NCBI GenBank assembly: GCA_034436015.1
Contig: DAOTWG010000006.1
Coordinates: 17,085 to 81,084 of the forward strand
DNA: 64,000 nucleotides
DNA from: DAOTVX01 sp034436015
Lineage (GTDB): Bacteria > Chloroflexota > Anaerolineae > Anaerolineales > Villigracilaceae
Direction of reading: 5' to 3'
Part shown: in pieces, positions 25,758-35,142 of the stretch
Layout of the letters: every line of letters begins with the position of its first letter
Numbering within the stretch: the stretch's first letter is position 1
The notes under the pieces: model-generated
What the model was told of the DNA's origin: nothing
What the model saw: only the letters and a program-made list of their open reading frames with translations
Database searches by the model: none
Program-made: the position numbers and the translations under genes

Positions 25758-28181
25758 ATGCAAAAGAAATTTGCTTTTTTTCTCAGTCTGGCTCTCCTGC
25801 TTGGTGGATGCAGGATACCCTATGCTCACCTGCGCGAGGCTGCTCCCACTTCCGGGCCTTCGCCCACCCCCTCGGCGACAAGCACACCCTTGCCCTCGCT
25901 GACTCCTACCGTGACGACCACCCCGCGGCCAGAAATGCGCTTGAGCGCCGGAGATCGCGCCCTGTTTAACGGAGATTATGAACGCGCCCAGATCGAATAC
26001 CGTTCCGCCTACGCCGAAGCCGCCAACGCGGAGACCCGCGCGGCCGCGCTCTTTGGCGAGGGACGTGCTGCCTACGAGGCGCGCCAGTACGCTCAGGCGC
26101 TTAACGCCCTGCGCAGGCTGGTTGCAGAATACCCGACCTCCATCCCAGCCGCGCGCGCGTACCTGTTACTCGGCGAAACGTACACCGCGCTGCAACGCTA
26201 CGGCGAAGCCGCCGACTCATACCACGCTTACCTCAGCCTGCGCCCCGGCGTGATTGATTACTATGTATTGCAGCGACGCGGCGACGCGCTCGCTGCTAGC
26301 GGTGATTACGCCGCCGCTATTGCGCTTTACGAACAAGCTTTATCCGCCCCTCATACCGGCGACGCTCTGAATCTGGAAATCAAAATTGCCCGCGCTTACG
26401 CCGCCTCTGGCGACTATTACACAGCCATCAGCCGGTACGAACAACTCCTTACCCGCACGAATAATTACTACACGAAAGCCGCGCTCGAATTCCTGATCGG
26501 CCAGGCTTACCTCGCGCTGGGTCAGACAGCCCTCGCCTATGAACGCTTCCAGCGGTTGGTTAACGGCTATCCTCTCTCCTATGAGGCTTACTCCGCCCTG
26601 GTCGCGCTGGTCAACGCCGGCGTTCCGGTGGACGAGTTCCAGCGCGGCCTGATCGACTATCAGGTCGGGCAATACGGCCTTGCCTGGGATGCCTTCGCCC
26701 GCTACCTTCAGGCTACACCAGAGCACGATGGCACCGCGTATTACTACCGCGCCCTGACGCTTACCCGCCTGGGAAAATACCAGGAGGCCTTGAACGACCT
26801 CGCTTTTTTCCTCAACACCTATCCAAACAACCCTCATTGGCTGGACGCTTGGGATGAAAAGGCCTATCTTCAGTGGGCTTACCTAGGACAACCGCAGGAT
26901 GCCGCGCAAACGTACCTCGAACTGACACAGCGCGTCTCGAAACCGGAAGTCGTTTGCCAGGCACTGATGAACGCCGCGCGCAACTTCGAGCGTGCCAACA
27001 GGCTCGATGAGGCCATCGCCGCCTGGACGCGCATTGCCGACGAATTTCCATCCTGTTCCCAGACCTCTCAAGCGCTCTTCTGGGCCGGCATCGCTCGCTA
27101 CCGCCAAGGCCGCTATGAGGACGCTTTGTTGGCCTTTCAGCGCAGCCTGTTGCTCTCCACAACACCCGAAGACCAAGCGCGTGCCCAGTTCTGGATTGGG
27201 AAAACACAACGGACGCGCGGCGATTCCGCCGCTGCCCAGGCCGCCTGGCAACAAGCCGCCGTGCTCGACCCAACCGGTTACTACAGCGAACGCGCCCGCG
27301 ATATGCTCCTGGGTCGCGCGCCGTTTGCCCCCTCCCCCATCGTGCGCCTGAACGTAGACCTGAGCGACGAGCAACGCCTGGCCGAATCCTGGCTGCGCGT
27401 TCAGTTCAACCTCCCGCCGGAAACCAACTTGAATGACCTGGGGCCGCTCGCGCAGGACGCGCGCCTCTTGCGCGGCCAGGAACTCTGGGAATTGGGATTC
27501 TATCCGGAAGCCCTGGCCGAATTCGACGATCTGCGCAAGGCAGTTAGCAGCGACCCCGCCAATTCGTACCGCCTGGGCAATTACCTCATCGCCCTAGGTG
27601 CATACCGTCTGGGCATCACTGCCTTGAATCAGGTGCTGACTCTGGCCGGCTTGGAAACCAGCACACAAAAACTCACGGCCCCCGCCTATTTTAGTTATCG
27701 GCGCTACGGAACCTACTTCAGCGATCTTCTGGTCCCCATCGCCGAGCAAAACGGCCTCGATCCTCTCCTCCTGTTCAGCGTAGTGCTGCTCGAAAGCAAC
27801 CGGTTCGATCGCTTTGCCCGATCCGGTGCAGGCGCGCGTGGACTGATGCAAATCATGCCGGCCACCGGCGAAGAGATCGCCCATAAACTCGGCTGGCCTC
27901 CTGGCTATACGCAAGACGATCTCGACCGCCCCCTGGTTAGCCTCACCTTTGGCGCCTATTACCTGCGTACCCAGCGCACCTACTTCGATGGCGACCTATA
28001 TGCCGCTCTCGCCGCTTATAACGCCGGCCCAGGTTTCGCCGCCGCCTGGCGCCAAATCGCCGCCGGCGACCCTGACCTCTTCGCAGAAGTCATCCGCATC
28101 GCCGAAACACGCCAATACATCCGCTACATTTACGAGATTTTCGTCGTTTATCGCTCTCTGTACGGCGAAACTCTCCCCTAG
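25758..28181 (+). CDS. TPR-containing lytic murein transglycosylase, lipoprotein
   Basis: An 807-residue exported protein. The N-terminus is a lipoprotein signal ending at the lipobox LLGGC (Cys about 17), followed by a Pro/Ser/Thr-rich linker. Residues about 60-600 are tandem TPR-like helical repeats (YERAQIEYRSAYAEA, YAAAIALYEQAL and so on), as in Slt70. Residues about 660-800 are the SLT domain, with the catalytic Glu in VVLLESNRFD (about 679), then GARGLMQIMPATGEE and ALAAYNAGPG. It would cleave peptidoglycan glycan strands at the cell surface. It is likely leaderless. Its stop shares a CTAG with the stop of the opposing ROK gene. Confidence 0.93.
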   Translation: MQKKFAFFLSLALLLGGCRIPYAHLREAAPTSGPSPTPSATSTPLPSLTPTVTTTPRPEMRLSAGDRALFNGDYERAQIEYRSAYAEAANAETRAAALFGEGRAAYEARQYAQALNALRRLVAEYPTSIPAARAYLLLGETYTALQRYGEAADSYHAYLSLRPGVIDYYVLQRRGDALAASGDYAAAIALYEQALSAPHTGDALNLEIKIARAYAASGDYYTAISRYEQLLTRTNNYYTKAALEFLIGQAYLALGQTALAYERFQRLVNGYPLSYEAYSALVALVNAGVPVDEFQRGLIDYQVGQYGLAWDAFARYLQATPEHDGTAYYYRALTLTRLGKYQEALNDLAFFLNTYPNNPHWLDAWDEKAYLQWAYLGQPQDAAQTYLELTQRVSKPEVVCQALMNAARNFERANRLDEAIAAWTRIADEFPSCSQTSQALFWAGIARYRQGRYEDALLAFQRSLLLSTTPEDQARAQFWIGKTQRTRGDSAAAQAAWQQAAVLDPTGYYSERARDMLLGRAPFAPSPIVRLNVDLSDEQRLAESWLRVQFNLPPETNLNDLGPLAQDARLLRGQELWELGFYPEALAEFDDLRKAVSSDPANSYRLGNYLIALGAYRLGITALNQVLTLAGLETSTQKLTAPAYFSYRRYGTYFSDLLVPIAEQNGLDPLLLFSVVLLESNRFDRFARSGAGARGLMQIMPATGEEIAHKLGWPPGYTQDDLDRPLVSLTFGAYYLRTQRTYFDGDLYAALAAYNAGPGFAAAWRQIAAGDPDLFAEVIRIAETRQYIRYIYEIFVVYRSLYGETLP

Positions 28182-29128
28182 GCGTTTTCGTGTTCCCTGG
28201 CTAACAGGACCTCGGCCTGCGCCAACGCGCCGACCAGCCCAGCATCATCACCCAATTGCGCCAGGGTGATAACCAGGTCCCGTACGTAGATCGGGTTCAT
28301 CACGCTCGCCGTCAACGTTGCGTGCAGATTCTCGAGGAACAAATCGCTGCTCTGGGAAACGCCGCCCCCAAGCACTACCACAGATGGATTGAAGGCATGC
28401 AGGAAATCCGCAATGGCTTGCCCCAGGAAACGACCTGCACGCGCATAGGCTTCGCGCGCCAGGGCATCGCCCCGACGCGCCGCCTCCGCAATTGCCTGCG
28501 GTGTGACCTGCTCCGACATCAGCGACGACCGTTCCCCCGCCTGAAGGCGCTCGCGCACATATGACGCAATGGCCGGCCCAGAAGCAACGGCCTCCAGATG
28601 ACCACGCTGCCCGCAGGAACATACAGGGCCATCCGGTAAGACGGCGACATGTCCCAGTTCCGCCGCCAGACCGCGCCAGCCCAAGACCAAGCGGTCATCC
28701 AGGATCACGCCGCCGCCGATTCCCGTGCTGATGGTAAGGTAAAGCACATTACGGTGCCCCCGTGCGGCGCCATAGCGCCATTCCCCTACTGCCGCCAGAT
28801 TCGCGTCATTGTTCACAAAGACCGGACAACCGAAACGCTCGCTCAGCTTCTCGCCAAGCGGGAAATTGACCCACTCCTTGATATTCGGCGTGGAAAAAAC
28901 CAACCCGCTGGCCGGGTCGAGAGGGCCAGGCGCGGCCACAGAAACTGCCTCCACGCTCTCCTCAGCTGGCCATACAGCCTGAATCGCGGCCGCCACCCTC
29001 TCGAAAACCGCTTCTCCCGCCACATAAGTAGGGATGCGTTGAGCGGCCAACGGTTGCAGGTTACCCGCCACATAGACGGCAGCTCGAATCTGGGTGCCAC
29101 CAATATCTACACAAAGGATCGCAGTCAT
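28178..29128 (-). CDS. ROK family sugar kinase (glucokinase-like)
   Basis: A 316-residue ROK-family kinase, probably phosphorylating glucose or an amino sugar. The ATP loop is DIGGTQIRAAV, sugar-binding VNNDANLAAVGE, then TISTGIGGGVIL and ELGHVAV. The zinc motif reads CSCGQRGHLEA, where most ROK proteins have CxCGxxGCLE, so one cysteine ligand is replaced by His. That change should be checked. The start MTAILCVDIGG lies 6 bases after a perfect TATAAT, implying a leaderless mRNA. It is divergent from yvcK. Confidence 0.9.
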   Translation of the reverse strand: MTAILCVDIGGTQIRAAVYVAGNLQPLAAQRIPTYVAGEAVFERVAAAIQAVWPAEESVEAVSVAAPGPLDPASGLVFSTPNIKEWVNFPLGEKLSERFGCPVFVNNDANLAAVGEWRYGAARGHRNVLYLTISTGIGGGVILDDRLVLGWRGLAAELGHVAVLPDGPVCSCGQRGHLEAVASGPAIASYVRERLQAGERSSLMSEQVTPQAIAEAARRGDALAREAYARAGRFLGQAIADFLHAFNPSVVVLGGGVSQSSDLFLENLHATLTASVMNPIYVRDLVITLAQLGDDAGLVGALAQAEVLLAREHENA

Positions 29129-29134
29129 GTTGCG

Positions 29135-29140
29135 ATTATA
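29135..29140 (-). promoter_or_regulatory. -10 box of the ROK kinase gene
   Basis: A perfect TATAAT on the minus strand ends 6 bases before the ATG. A weak -35 (TTGCCT) lies 18 bases upstream. Confidence 0.6.
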
Positions 29141-29262
29141 CCCGGTTGACCGGTTAGAAGGCAACGCTATGCCTAGGAGTTTAGCCACAAGCGTTGTCAG
29201 TAACATGATCCTGTAAGAGTTTTCCTACTAACGCTTGCGTGGATACTAACCGGGGTCTGGAA

Positions 29263-29291
29263 TTGACTATTCCTCAAAATCCTGCTATTAT
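29263..29291 (+). promoter_or_regulatory. Promoter of yvcK
   Basis: TTGACT (29263-29268), a 17-base spacer and TATTAT (29286-29291), preceded by TGC (extended -10). The -10 ends 7 bases before GTG 29299. Confidence 0.78.
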
Positions 29292-29298
29292 CTTTGCT

Positions 29299-30624
29299 GT
29301 GTCTCTTTCTTTCACCCGCCTCCTGAGCGAAATCAAACTCATCTTACGCTGGTTTGCGCCGGGGTTGGGGGTCAAGCGTTGGCTTGCCCTGTTGCTGGCA
29401 GGTATCACCATGCTGGGCGTAGGGCTAGCAATGTTCCTGCTCGACATCTACCGCACCGCGCCGGATACCTGGTGGTTGCCAGCGTTGTCTTTCCTCTCGC
29501 TGCGCTTTCTCGCTCGACCGTTACGCGTCCTTATCTTCGGCAGCCTGGGACTGGGGTTAATCGGACTGGGCCTATGGGGACTCAATCGCGCTTTGCTGAT
29601 CCCCTTCCTAAAGCCAGGGATGCGCTTGGTAGATCAGGTAGCACGCTATCGTCTGCGCGAGCGAGGGCCGCGCGTCGCCGTTATCGGTGGCGGACACGGC
29701 ATCGCGACGGTTCTGCGCGGCCTAAAGACACACACGCACAACCTGACGGCCGTTGTCTCGGTTGCCGATGACGGCGGCTCCTCCGGCGAAATCCGGCGGG
29801 AACTCGGCATTCTGCCTCCCGGCGATATACGCAACTGCCTGGCGGCCCTCTCGAACGACGAGGCTTTGTTGACCCAATTGTTCCAATACCGTTTTGGTGG
29901 AAACGGGACATTAGGGGGGCACGCTTTCGGCAATCTATTCATCTCTGCCTTGGCCGACATCACCGGTAGTTTCGAGCAAGCAGTAACGGAATCCAGACGT
30001 GTGCTCTCCGTCTACGGTCAGGTATTGCCGGCCACGCTGCACGACGTGCGCCTCATCGCAGATGTGCAGGTCAACCAGATGCCGGGCGAGGTGCGAGTTA
30101 AAGGCGAGAGCAAGATACCCAAAGCGGCTGGCCGCGTTCGGCGCATCTGGCTCGAACCGAACGACGCCGCCGCCTATCCCCCAACCGTGCAGGCGTTGCT
30201 GAACGCCGATATGATCATCATCGGGCCAGGTAGCCTTTACACGAGCATCCTGCCCAATCTACTCGTCCCCGATCTGCGCGCGGCGATTCGCACCAGCAAA
30301 GCCGTGAAAATCTATATTTGTAATATCGTCACCCAAGCCGGTGAAACGGAATTTTACACCTGCAGCGATCATGTGCGCGCAATCGAAGAACAATTAGGAA
30401 AAGGTGTTCTCGACATTCTCCTCTGCAATGAGAACGAGAATTCCCCGATGACAATAAATGGGGTAAAATGGGTAGAGGTTGACGAGCGGATACGCAAAGA
30501 TAGCCGTCTCTACTTGGCTGATTTACGCGACCGCGAAGCGCCATGGCGGCACGACGCCGTTAGGTTGGCGCAAACCTTGATGGACCTCTACAACGAGCGT
30601 ACCGGGCCGCTGAGCGGGAGCTAA
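29299..30624 (+). CDS. yvcK: YvcK/CofD-like gluconeogenesis factor with N-terminal membrane anchor
   Basis: A 441-residue protein. Residues about 25-100 hold two or three membrane helices (WLALLLAGITMLGVGLAMF; LLIFGSLGLGLIGLGLWGL). The YvcK domain then begins with the nucleotide loop VAVIGGGHGIATVLRGLK, followed by AVVSVADDGGSSGEIRRELG, PPGDIRNCLAAL, and LIGPGSLYTSILPNLLV. In Bacillus, YvcK is needed for growth on gluconeogenic carbon sources and affects cell wall synthesis. The GTG start is set by the promoter position. It sits directly before gapA-pgk-tpiA, which fits a carbon-flux role. Confidence 0.9.
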   Translation: MSLSFTRLLSEIKLILRWFAPGLGVKRWLALLLAGITMLGVGLAMFLLDIYRTAPDTWWLPALSFLSLRFLARPLRVLIFGSLGLGLIGLGLWGLNRALLIPFLKPGMRLVDQVARYRLRERGPRVAVIGGGHGIATVLRGLKTHTHNLTAVVSVADDGGSSGEIRRELGILPPGDIRNCLAALSNDEALLTQLFQYRFGGNGTLGGHAFGNLFISALADITGSFEQAVTESRRVLSVYGQVLPATLHDVRLIADVQVNQMPGEVRVKGESKIPKAAGRVRRIWLEPNDAAAYPPTVQALLNADMIIIGPGSLYTSILPNLLVPDLRAAIRTSKAVKIYICNIVTQAGETEFYTCSDHVRAIEEQLGKGVLDILLCNENENSPMTINGVKWVEVDERIRKDSRLYLADLRDREAPWRHDAVRLAQTLMDLYNERTGPLSGS

Positions 30625-30692
30625 CCGCAAAATCTGGCGATCTTTTCAACGCATCCGGCGTTGAGGCATATTTCATCACGAGGAGGTTTCCT

Positions 30693-31751
30693 ATGTCTGT
30701 CCGTGTCGGTATCAATGGCTTTGGCCGAATTGGCCGCCAGGTATTAAAAGCCATCCGGGATTACTATCCCAACGAGTTGGAGGTAGTGGCCTTCAACGAT
30801 ATTGGCGATCTTCCCACCATGGCGCATTTGCTCAGATACGATTCCAACTATGGCCGCTTCAACGGCACGGTGGAAATGGTCGAGGATGGCCTCTTGATTG
30901 ACGGCAAGAAAATCAAGGCCTTCAAAGAGACCGATCCCGCCGCCATCCCGTGGAAAGATTTGGGCGTGGAAATCGTCATCGAATCCACTGGCCTGTTCAC
31001 CGTCAAGAACGACGGCGTGAACAAGAAAGGCAAGACGGTCAAGGGCGCTGTGAATCACATCACCGCCGGCGGCGCCAAGAAAGTTATCATCTCCGCTCCC
31101 GCCGAAGGAGAGGATATCACTATCGTGATGGGCGTCAATGAGGACAAGTACGACCCGGCGAATCATCATGTGGTCTCGAACGCTTCCTGCACAACGAACT
31201 GCCTGGCGCCGGCCGCCAAGGTGGTGCACGACAAGTTCGTCATTAAGCGCGCGTTCATGACCACGGTGCATGCCTATACGAACGACCAGCGCATCCTCGA
31301 CCTGCCCCACTCCGATCTGCGTCGGGCGCGCGCGGCCGCGATGAGCATTATCCCGACGACAACCGGCGCCGCCAAGGCAGTCGCGCTGGTCATTCCCGAC
31401 CTGAAGGGCAAGTTCGATGGCTACGCTCTGCGCGTGCCCACCAGCACCGTCTCGGTCGTGGATTTCACCGCCGAAATCGAGAAGCCAACCACAACGGAAG
31501 AACTGCGTCAAGCCTTCCGCGAAGCAGCGCAGCAACCGCGCTTCAAGGGCATCTTGCAAGCCGTGGACGAACCGTTGGTCAGTATTGACTTCAAGGGCGA
31601 TCCGCACTCCTCTTCGGTAGATCTGCCCTTCACGATGGTCCTTGGCAAGGAGGCCAGCACCTTTATCAAGGTCGTCGCCTGGTACGATAACGAATGGGGC
31701 TACTCCGTCCGAACCGCCGACCTGGCCGCCTTGATGGCAAAGAGCCTTTAG
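30693..31751 (+). CDS. gapA: Glyceraldehyde-3-phosphate dehydrogenase
   Basis: A 352-residue, NAD(P)-dependent phosphorylating GAPDH. NAD loop INGFGRIGRQV, catalytic Cys in SNASCTTNCLAP, His in TTVHAYTNDQ, and the terminal WYDNEWGYS are all present. A short insertion around NKKGKTVKGAVNHI is longer than in many bacterial enzymes. GAGGAGG ends 5 bases before the ATG. First glycolytic gene of gapA-pgk-tpiA, 68 bases after yvcK. Confidence 0.97.
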   Translation: MSVRVGINGFGRIGRQVLKAIRDYYPNELEVVAFNDIGDLPTMAHLLRYDSNYGRFNGTVEMVEDGLLIDGKKIKAFKETDPAAIPWKDLGVEIVIESTGLFTVKNDGVNKKGKTVKGAVNHITAGGAKKVIISAPAEGEDITIVMGVNEDKYDPANHHVVSNASCTTNCLAPAAKVVHDKFVIKRAFMTTVHAYTNDQRILDLPHSDLRRARAAAMSIIPTTTGAAKAVALVIPDLKGKFDGYALRVPTSTVSVVDFTAEIEKPTTTEELRQAFREAAQQPRFKGILQAVDEPLVSIDFKGDPHSSSVDLPFTMVLGKEASTFIKVVAWYDNEWGYSVRTADLAALMAKSL

Positions 31752-31839
31752 GCACGATCAATAGTTTGATAGTCAGGTAGTCGAGTTCTACCACCACCTA
31801 TTTGACGATTGGCTATTCGACTAGGGAGTAATTTCCATT

Positions 31840-33012
31840 ATGAACAAGAAAACCGTTCGCGATATTGACCTAAAAGGCAAGCGTGTGCTGATGCGCGTGG
31901 ATTTCAATGTGCCCATGGAGAACGGTCAGGTGACCGACGATAAGCGCATTCGCGCCGCGCTGCCCACCATTCAGTACGTCTTGGATCAGGGTGCTTCGGT
32001 CATCCTCATGAGCCATCTTGGCCGCCCAAAAGGCGGTCCGGACCCGGCCTTCAGCCTGAAACCGGTTGCCGATGTCCTGGCAGGATTGCTCGGTAGGCCG
32101 GTGCACATGGCGCCCGATTGCGTTGGTCCGCAGGTGGAAACCATGGCCAAAGCGCTCAAGCCGGGCGAGGTGCTCATGCTGGAAAACACGCGCTTCCACC
32201 CCGGCGAAGAGAAGAACGATCTTGAACTGGCAAAACAGATGGCTGCGCTTGGGGAGGTCTATATCAACGACGCCTTTGGCTCCGCCCACCGCGCCCATGC
32301 CTCGACCGAGGGCGTGGCGCGCTTCCTGCCGGCGGTAGCCGGGTTCCTCATGGAACAGGAACTCGAATACCTCGGACGCGCGACGGCCAACCCGGAACAT
32401 CCCTATATTGCCATCCTGGGCGGGGCAAAAATCAGCGATAAAATCCTTGTCGTTGAGAATTTGCTGACCAAGTGTGATAAACTCATCATCGGCGGCGGCA
32501 TGGCAAACACCTTTCTGGCTGCTAAAGGCTACAACATGCAGGATAGCCTAGTCGAAGAAGGCTCCATCGAAACGGCCAAAGCCCTGCTCGAAAAACACGG
32601 CGATAAGATCGTCCTTCCTGTGGACGCCATCATCGCCGACAAATTCGACGCGGAGGCCAACAGTCAGGTGGTGGACGTAGACAAGATTCCCGCCGGCTGG
32701 CGTATGCTCGACGTCGGCCCGAAGACGCTTGATCTCTACCGCCAGACCCTGGCCGGCGCCAAGCTCATCGTCTGGAACGGCCCGGTGGGCGTCTTCGAGT
32801 TCCCCAAGTTCGCCGAGGGGACGTTCGCTCTGGCGAAGATGCTGGCCGAAAGCGGCGCAACTACAGTCATCGGCGGCGGCGATAGCGCAAGCGCGGTCAA
32901 GAAGGCCGGCGTCGCCAAACAAATGACGCATGTTTCCACCGGCGGCGGCGCCTCTCTGGAGTTCCTAGAAGGCAAAGCATTGCCTGGAGTGGCTGCCCTG
33001 CTGGATAAGTAA
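31840..33012 (+). CDS. pgk: Phosphoglycerate kinase
   Basis: A 390-residue kinase that makes ATP and 3-phosphoglycerate from 1,3-bisphosphoglycerate. RVLMRVDFNVP, SHLGRPKG, LENTRFHPGEEKND, NDAFGSAHRAHAS, GGAKISDKI, NGPVGVFE and GGGDSASAV are the family motifs in order. Length is normal. It follows gapA by 88 bases; that spacer holds an imperfect inverted repeat (TAGTCGA/TCGACTA) but no clear promoter. Confidence 0.97.
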   Translation: MNKKTVRDIDLKGKRVLMRVDFNVPMENGQVTDDKRIRAALPTIQYVLDQGASVILMSHLGRPKGGPDPAFSLKPVADVLAGLLGRPVHMAPDCVGPQVETMAKALKPGEVLMLENTRFHPGEEKNDLELAKQMAALGEVYINDAFGSAHRAHASTEGVARFLPAVAGFLMEQELEYLGRATANPEHPYIAILGGAKISDKILVVENLLTKCDKLIIGGGMANTFLAAKGYNMQDSLVEEGSIETAKALLEKHGDKIVLPVDAIIADKFDAEANSQVVDVDKIPAGWRMLDVGPKTLDLYRQTLAGAKLIVWNGPVGVFEFPKFAEGTFALAKMLAESGATTVIGGGDSASAVKKAGVAKQMTHVSTGGGASLEFLEGKALPGVAALLDK

Positions 33013-33034
33013 TTCCATCTGCTTGTATCCTCGA

Positions 33035-33068
33035 CCTGCCTGCATCCTCGCGATGTAGGCAGGTTTTT
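33035..33068 (+). terminator. Intrinsic terminator between pgk and tpiA
   Basis: A 12-bp stem (33035-33046 with 33052-33063, one G-T pair) with a 5-base loop is followed by five T. It ends 25 bases before the tpiA ATG and leaves no room for another promoter, so it must be a partial terminator or attenuator inside the operon. Confidence 0.78.
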
Positions 33069-33093
33069 GAAAACATTTCCAGGAGTTTTCCCC

Positions 33094-33852
33094 ATGCGTA
33101 TCCCTTTCGTTGCCGGCAACTGGAAAATGAACAAAACCGCTGCAGAGGCGCGCGCGTTGGTTACTGAAATGATTGCCGGTCTGAGCGCCGTGATAGGCGT
33201 CGAAAAAGTGCTCTGCCCACCCTTTACTTCGCTTGCCGTTGTGGCCACCCTCTTGCCAGGAACAGATATTGGCCTCGGCGCACAAAACATGCACTGGGAA
33301 GCCAAAGGCGCGTTCACCGGCGAGATTGCGCCGGCCATGGTGGCCGAATTCTGCCAATACGTCATCCTTGGTCACTCCGAACGCCGCGCCTACTTTGGCG
33401 AGACAGATGAGACCGTTAATAAGAAGTTACTAGCGGCGCAAGCCGCCGGACTGACACCCATCATCTGCGTCGGCGAGACTCTAGCACAATATGAAGCCGG
33501 CCAAACGAACGAAATCGTGGGACGGCAAGTACGCACCGGTCTGCGAGGTCTTGACCCGACCTTTGCTTCAAAGCTGGTGATCGCCTACGAGCCGGTATGG
33601 GCGATCGGCACCGGCAAGGCTTCCACCGGCGAAAACGCGAACGCGGTCGTGCGCAACGTTATCCGCCCTGCCTTGGCCGAACTCTACGGAGCGGAGATCG
33701 CGCGCCAGGTGCGCGTGCTTTACGGCGGTTCCGTTGCTGCCGCAAACGCCGCGGAGTTCTTCGCCCAACCGGAGATAGACGGCGCCTTGGTAGGCGGCGC
33801 CAGCCTCAAAGCCGAGGAGTTCGTCGCCATTACCCACGCAGCGGCAGCTTGA
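33094..33852 (+). CDS. tpiA: Triosephosphate isomerase
   Basis: A 252-residue TIM barrel that interconverts dihydroxyacetone phosphate and glyceraldehyde-3-phosphate. The catalytic Lys is in AGNWKMNK, His in ILGHSERR, Glu in AYEPVWAIGTG, and the phosphate loop is YGGSVAAAN with VGGASL. AGGAG lies 8 bases before the ATG. It is downstream of an intrinsic terminator, so its level may be set below that of pgk. Confidence 0.97.
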   Translation: MRIPFVAGNWKMNKTAAEARALVTEMIAGLSAVIGVEKVLCPPFTSLAVVATLLPGTDIGLGAQNMHWEAKGAFTGEIAPAMVAEFCQYVILGHSERRAYFGETDETVNKKLLAAQAAGLTPIICVGETLAQYEAGQTNEIVGRQVRTGLRGLDPTFASKLVIAYEPVWAIGTGKASTGENANAVVRNVIRPALAELYGAEIARQVRVLYGGSVAAANAAEFFAQPEIDGALVGGASLKAEEFVAITHAAAA

Positions 33853-33918
33853 TCGCTTGTTTGTTTTCCTGAAAGGAGGAGATAAGTTGACGAAAGCTGT
33901 CTGATAAGCGGAGGCGGC

Positions 33919-34347
33919 ATGTTCCTGCTCGTTTTGATCGCCGCCATAGGGTTGAGCCCGATATGCGCCCTCTGCGTTCCTCTGCTCGGCGGGACGCTGG
34001 CCGGCTACCTGACAGGCGTGTTCGAGGGAGCCGTGCGTCCTAGCGAGGTAAACAAGCGCGGCGCGTTCGCCGGCTTGATTGCCGGAGGAATTGCGCTTCC
34101 CGGCAACCTCATCGCTTCCATAGCCAACTCCTTGCTTCTGCAAAATCCTCAATATCAGCCTTTCCACCGCCTACTGGGCATGCCGGTTATCGAGCCAGAA
34201 GTCGTCTGGGTCGCACAACTCTGTCTGGCATGCATGGTTGGCCTGATGAACCTTTTGTTTTCCGCAGGGCTAGGATTCGCAGGTGGAGCCATTTGGTCTT
34301 CCAGCCACAGCGACCAACCGCCGTTAAGCAACCCATCCATACAGTGA
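33919..34347 (+). CDS. Small membrane protein (DUF5518-like)
   Basis: A 142-residue protein with about four membrane helices. Gly/Ala-rich motifs (LLGGTLAGYLTG, GAFAGLIAGGIALPGNLIA, FSAGLGFAGGAIWSS) resemble small DUF5518-like proteins that have no assigned function. GGAGG lies just before the ATG. Its stop overlaps the GTG start of the next gene by 4 bases (GTGA), so the two are co-translated. Confidence 0.6.
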   Translation: MFLLVLIAAIGLSPICALCVPLLGGTLAGYLTGVFEGAVRPSEVNKRGAFAGLIAGGIALPGNLIASIANSLLLQNPQYQPFHRLLGMPVIEPEVVWVAQLCLACMVGLMNLLFSAGLGFAGGAIWSSSHSDQPPLSNPSIQ

Positions 34348-35117
34348 ATGACCATTTCCTACAAAGCATAGACGGCTTGTTCTGGTTCACCGTGCTCCTC
34401 GTGGCGTTGGTCTTGGTACAGCGAACGTTGCACCGCGAAATCCAGGCTTCCTTGTTGCTCCTGACTCGCCACCCAACGCTGACTCAAGCCCTTTTTGCCC
34501 TAATGTTCCTGCCCGGCATCTTCCTGCACGAGAGCAGTCATTTTCTGACGGCCAAATTGCTTGGCGTTCGCACCGGCCGATTTTCGATCATTCCTCAAGC
34601 ACAACCGGATGGAAAATTGCGATTAGGATACGTAGAAGCTGCCAGCGGCGGCGTCTTCCGCGACGCACTGATCGGCCTGGCGCCGCTTATCAGTGGTTGC
34701 TTATTCATCGCGTACGCGGCAATCTACCGTATGCACGTCTTGCCTTTATGGGATATGTTGCGCGCCGGGCAACTTTCGCTCTTTTGGCTCGGATTGCGGT
34801 TGCTACCTCAGACAAGCAGCGATTTCTGGCTCTGGTTCTACCTAACTATGGTGGTCAGCAGCACTATGTTGCCCTCTGCCTCCGACCGCCGGGCCTGGTT
34901 GCCAGTTGGAACGATGTTAGCCATCCTTATAGGTATCGCCCTGGCGGCCGGAGCGGGAGAATGGTTGTGGATACAACTTGCTCCTCTTTTCAATGCCTTC
35001 CTGCGCGCCTTGGCGTTGCTCTTCGGTTTGAGTGTGGTCATTCACCTTCTTTTCATCTTGCCGTTCGCTCTGCTCCACAAGACTCTTGCCAAAATTCTGC
35101 ATATGGAAATACTATAA
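34344..35117 (+). CDS. Membrane metalloprotease-like protein (M50-like HExxH)
   Basis: A 257-residue membrane protein with about six helices. One helix carries FLHESSHFLTAKLLGV, an HExxH zinc motif inside the membrane as in site-2 proteases (family M50). A following AASGGVFRDALIGLAPLISG is also M50-like. The second zinc ligand (usually an Asp in NxxPxxxLDG) is not obvious, so activity is uncertain. The GTG start is set by the GTGA overlap with the preceding gene; an upstream ATG would lie inside it. Confidence 0.65.
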   Translation: MNDHFLQSIDGLFWFTVLLVALVLVQRTLHREIQASLLLLTRHPTLTQALFALMFLPGIFLHESSHFLTAKLLGVRTGRFSIIPQAQPDGKLRLGYVEAASGGVFRDALIGLAPLISGCLFIAYAAIYRMHVLPLWDMLRAGQLSLFWLGLRLLPQTSSDFWLWFYLTMVVSSTMLPSASDRRAWLPVGTMLAILIGIALAAGAGEWLWIQLAPLFNAFLRALALLFGLSVVIHLLFILPFALLHKTLAKILHMEIL

Positions 35118-35142
35118 GTATTCTTGAGGAAAGGAACAAACA

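Noticed and set aside
30744..31607. A 287-codon minus-strand frame
   Set aside because: Antisense shadow of gapA.
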